From Competibacter_A sp037045535 (lineage in GTDB: Bacteria > Pseudomonadota > Gammaproteobacteria > Competibacterales > Competibacteraceae), in the NCBI GenBank assembly GCA_037045535.1, contig JBAOHI010000014.1:93996-157995 (forward strand): 64,000 bases of DNA. The letters run 5' to 3'. The translations under genes and the position numbers were made by a program. A model generated the notes under the pieces. The model searched no databases, was not told the origin of the DNA, and was given only the letters and a program-made list of their open reading frames with translations. Within the stretch, counting starts at the first letter, position 1; each line of letters opens with the position of its first letter. Below are positions 62,870 through 64,000 of this stretch, one piece after another.

Positions 62870-63670
62870 TCAATTGAGAAATTGCATGTTAAAGCCAAAG
62901 AATATTTGCCACTGTGGCTGCCCCGGCCCATCGTCTGCAACGGAAAACTGAGGTTCCACAAAAACATTATAAACGGTTTTACCCTCTTTTATGACTTGGC
63001 CAATACCGACACCCAGCGGCACGCTGTAAGCGTCGGTTTTCAGATTATATGCCCAGATCGGTGCGGCACGAAGGTAGGTGCCACCGCCTAGCTGATAGAA
63101 GGCAAACGGTTGAAAAGCGAAGATATTCACGAATTCTCTATCATTGTCACCGGCAAAACTCTCCTGCCAAGTCAGCAGGTAACCGTATTGAAACCGGGGT
63201 GAACTCGCGTTGAACAACACGTTTGCAAAACCGGCCGACCACTTTCCGCTGCCCAATTCATCCTTACTGGCAGTCGGTGCCGTAATTTGTGGGCCAAAAC
63301 CGAAGCTAACAGCCGGGTTGCCCGTATCGATCAAGTAAGCTGCAAATACATTAAAATCACCGATACCGGTTTTCTTATCACCATCCGGGGAAGTGGGAAA
63401 GGTATTGACAGGTAATGAGGCCCGAAATAGCCAGTTGGTGTCTGATACGGAAAACGGCTTGGCAAAACGGAACCAAGCTTGATTCGCTGAATCGTCTGAC
63501 TCGGTCAGATCACCAATGTAATAGTCTTGAATATTGAAAGCCGTCATATTGGCCAATGGATTATTGGCTTGAGCAGCTGCATTCGATTGATCCTGGGCAA
63601 ATGCCTTACTGTCCAGCAATAAGGCTAATACTACTAATTTCAGAAGCGCGCCCACCGTTTTGGTGCTCAT
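62870..63670 (-). CDS. Putative outer-membrane beta-barrel protein
   Basis: A 266-aa protein with a signal peptide (LLKLVVLALLLDSKAFA before QDQSNAAAQ). Amphipathic strands with aromatic girdles follow (FRFAKPFSVSDTNWLFRASL, GDFNVFAAYLIDTG, FAFQPFAFYQLGGGTYLRAA), and it ends with a C-terminal aromatic pattern IFFGFNMQFLN. Similar proteins are labelled transporter or neuromodulation-related; function unknown. AT content and codon use are higher than in its neighbours, so it may have been acquired. Confidence 0.65.
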   Translation of the reverse strand: MSTKTVGALLKLVVLALLLDSKAFAQDQSNAAAQANNPLANMTAFNIQDYYIGDLTESDDSANQAWFRFAKPFSVSDTNWLFRASLPVNTFPTSPDGDKKTGIGDFNVFAAYLIDTGNPAVSFGFGPQITAPTASKDELGSGKWSAGFANVLFNASSPRFQYGYLLTWQESFAGDNDREFVNIFAFQPFAFYQLGGGTYLRAAPIWAYNLKTDAYSVPLGVGIGQVIKEGKTVYNVFVEPQFSVADDGPGQPQWQIFFGFNMQFLN

Positions 63671-63862
63671 ATACCTTTACTCTGCCGACTATGGGATTTT
63701 AAACTCTATTTGATTTTTCTGGAAAACGGTCTATCAATTCAGGAAATTGGGTGGTGATTCAATTTGGAATGTCAACGTAGTCGAAGCCATGGCGATGGAT
63801 GAAAAGATGGGCAACTCATGCACGGCAGGGATGTCATTTGAAAAATAAAGATACATCATAGG

Positions 63863-63895
63863 AACTGCCAGCCGCGTTACAACTGGCAGTTTTTA
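63863..63895 (+). terminator. Hairpin between partial gene and outer-membrane protein gene
   Basis: Perfect 9-bp stem AACTGCCAG/CTGGCAGTT with an 11-nt loop; the T-rich tail is on the plus strand. It lies 18 nt past the stop of the minus-strand partial gene. The stretch 63671-63862 shows nothing else clear. Confidence 0.6.
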
Positions 63896-63912
63896 TCGAG
63901 TACCTAATCAGG

Positions 63913-64000
63913 CTACTCCATGGTGACCGTAATACCACTGGAGGACCCGACATTCAGCTGCAGTCCTTTGGTTCGCGACTCCAGACGCATGATCACGCCA
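63913..64000 (-). CDS. 3' end of a gene running off the window
   Basis: The minus strand reads GVIMRLESRTKGLQLNVGSS, then SGITVTME and a TAG at 63913-63915. Only 28 codons are visible; the family is not recognised. Confidence 0.5.
   Translation of the reverse strand, partial: GVIMRLESRTKGLQLNVGSSSGITVTME

Overview
The window reads as a GC-rich gammaproteobacterial chromosome. The housekeeping set (rnd, moaC, hppA, ppa, adk, livFGMHK, hemF, actP, pyk), E. coli-type soluble pyrophosphatase, Spy/OmpR/EnvZ-like envelope genes and a full hypABFCDE set all point that way. A relative of the glycogen-accumulating Competibacteraceae would fit the mix of H+-pyrophosphatase, GH57 and glucoamylase-like genes, acetate symporter and defence genes. 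That placement is inference from memory, not a search result.

Layout. 0.2-5.5 kb: RNase D, MoaC, K+-independent membrane pyrophosphatase, soluble pyrophosphatase and adenylate kinase. 5.5-15.7 kb: a defence block inserted between adk and the liv operon. It holds a decayed AAA-ATPase-like gene and a two-gene system, a 2076-aa DUF1998-type helicase (DruE-like) plus an 1123-aa partner (DruH-like), matching Druantia type III. 15.8-20.8 kb: branched-chain amino-acid ABC transporter livFGMHK, with livH frameshifted. 21-24.3 kb: Spy-like periplasmic protein divergent from an OmpR/EnvZ-type two-component system, then DUF2789. 24.4-26.9 kb: an EACC1-like protein and a caspase/EF-hand/TM/formylglycine-enzyme-like fusion, a conflict-type module. 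27.1-31.1 kb: hemF, then a ~3 kb island bounded by an intact tRNA-Leu(CAA) and a 59-bp copy of that tRNA's 3' end. The island carries Fic, an XRE regulator paired with a small conserved protein, and the remains of a tyrosine integrase.

31.3-45.2 kb: EamA transporter, a small zinc-ribbon protein, a TrmA-type RNA methyltransferase, ActP with its DUF485 partner, a membrane PAS/exonuclease fusion, and an operon-like run of LysM-FecR protein, CHASE2-PAS-GGDEF-EAL protein and glucoamylase-like protein. 45.2-49.1 kb: GH57-type glycosidase and pyruvate kinase. 49.1-50.9 kb: a graveyard of gene fragments (3' ends of a second pyk and a second hypE, a PEGA-domain ORF with two amber codons) and a Phd/VapC-type toxin-antitoxin pair with iterated operator-like repeats. 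50.9-57.6 kb: hydrogenase maturation genes hypE, D, C, F, B, A and the nickel permease hupE, all on the minus strand with no structural hydrogenase in view. hypD and hypF each carry an in-frame palindromic repeat. 57.6-64 kb: an ORF overlapping an IS5-family remnant, an octaheme cytochrome with HEAT and TPR repeats, a SYLF protein, a KefB-type antiporter, an outer-membrane protein and one partial gene.

Two kinds of damage must be kept apart. Several conserved genes (livH, the CHASE2 gene, hypD, hypE, the cytochrome) have one extra base each and are otherwise perfect, which suggests assembly error or very recent change. The AAA-ATPase remnant, integrase, PEGA ORF and IS5 remnant show nonsense changes and truncation typical of true decay.
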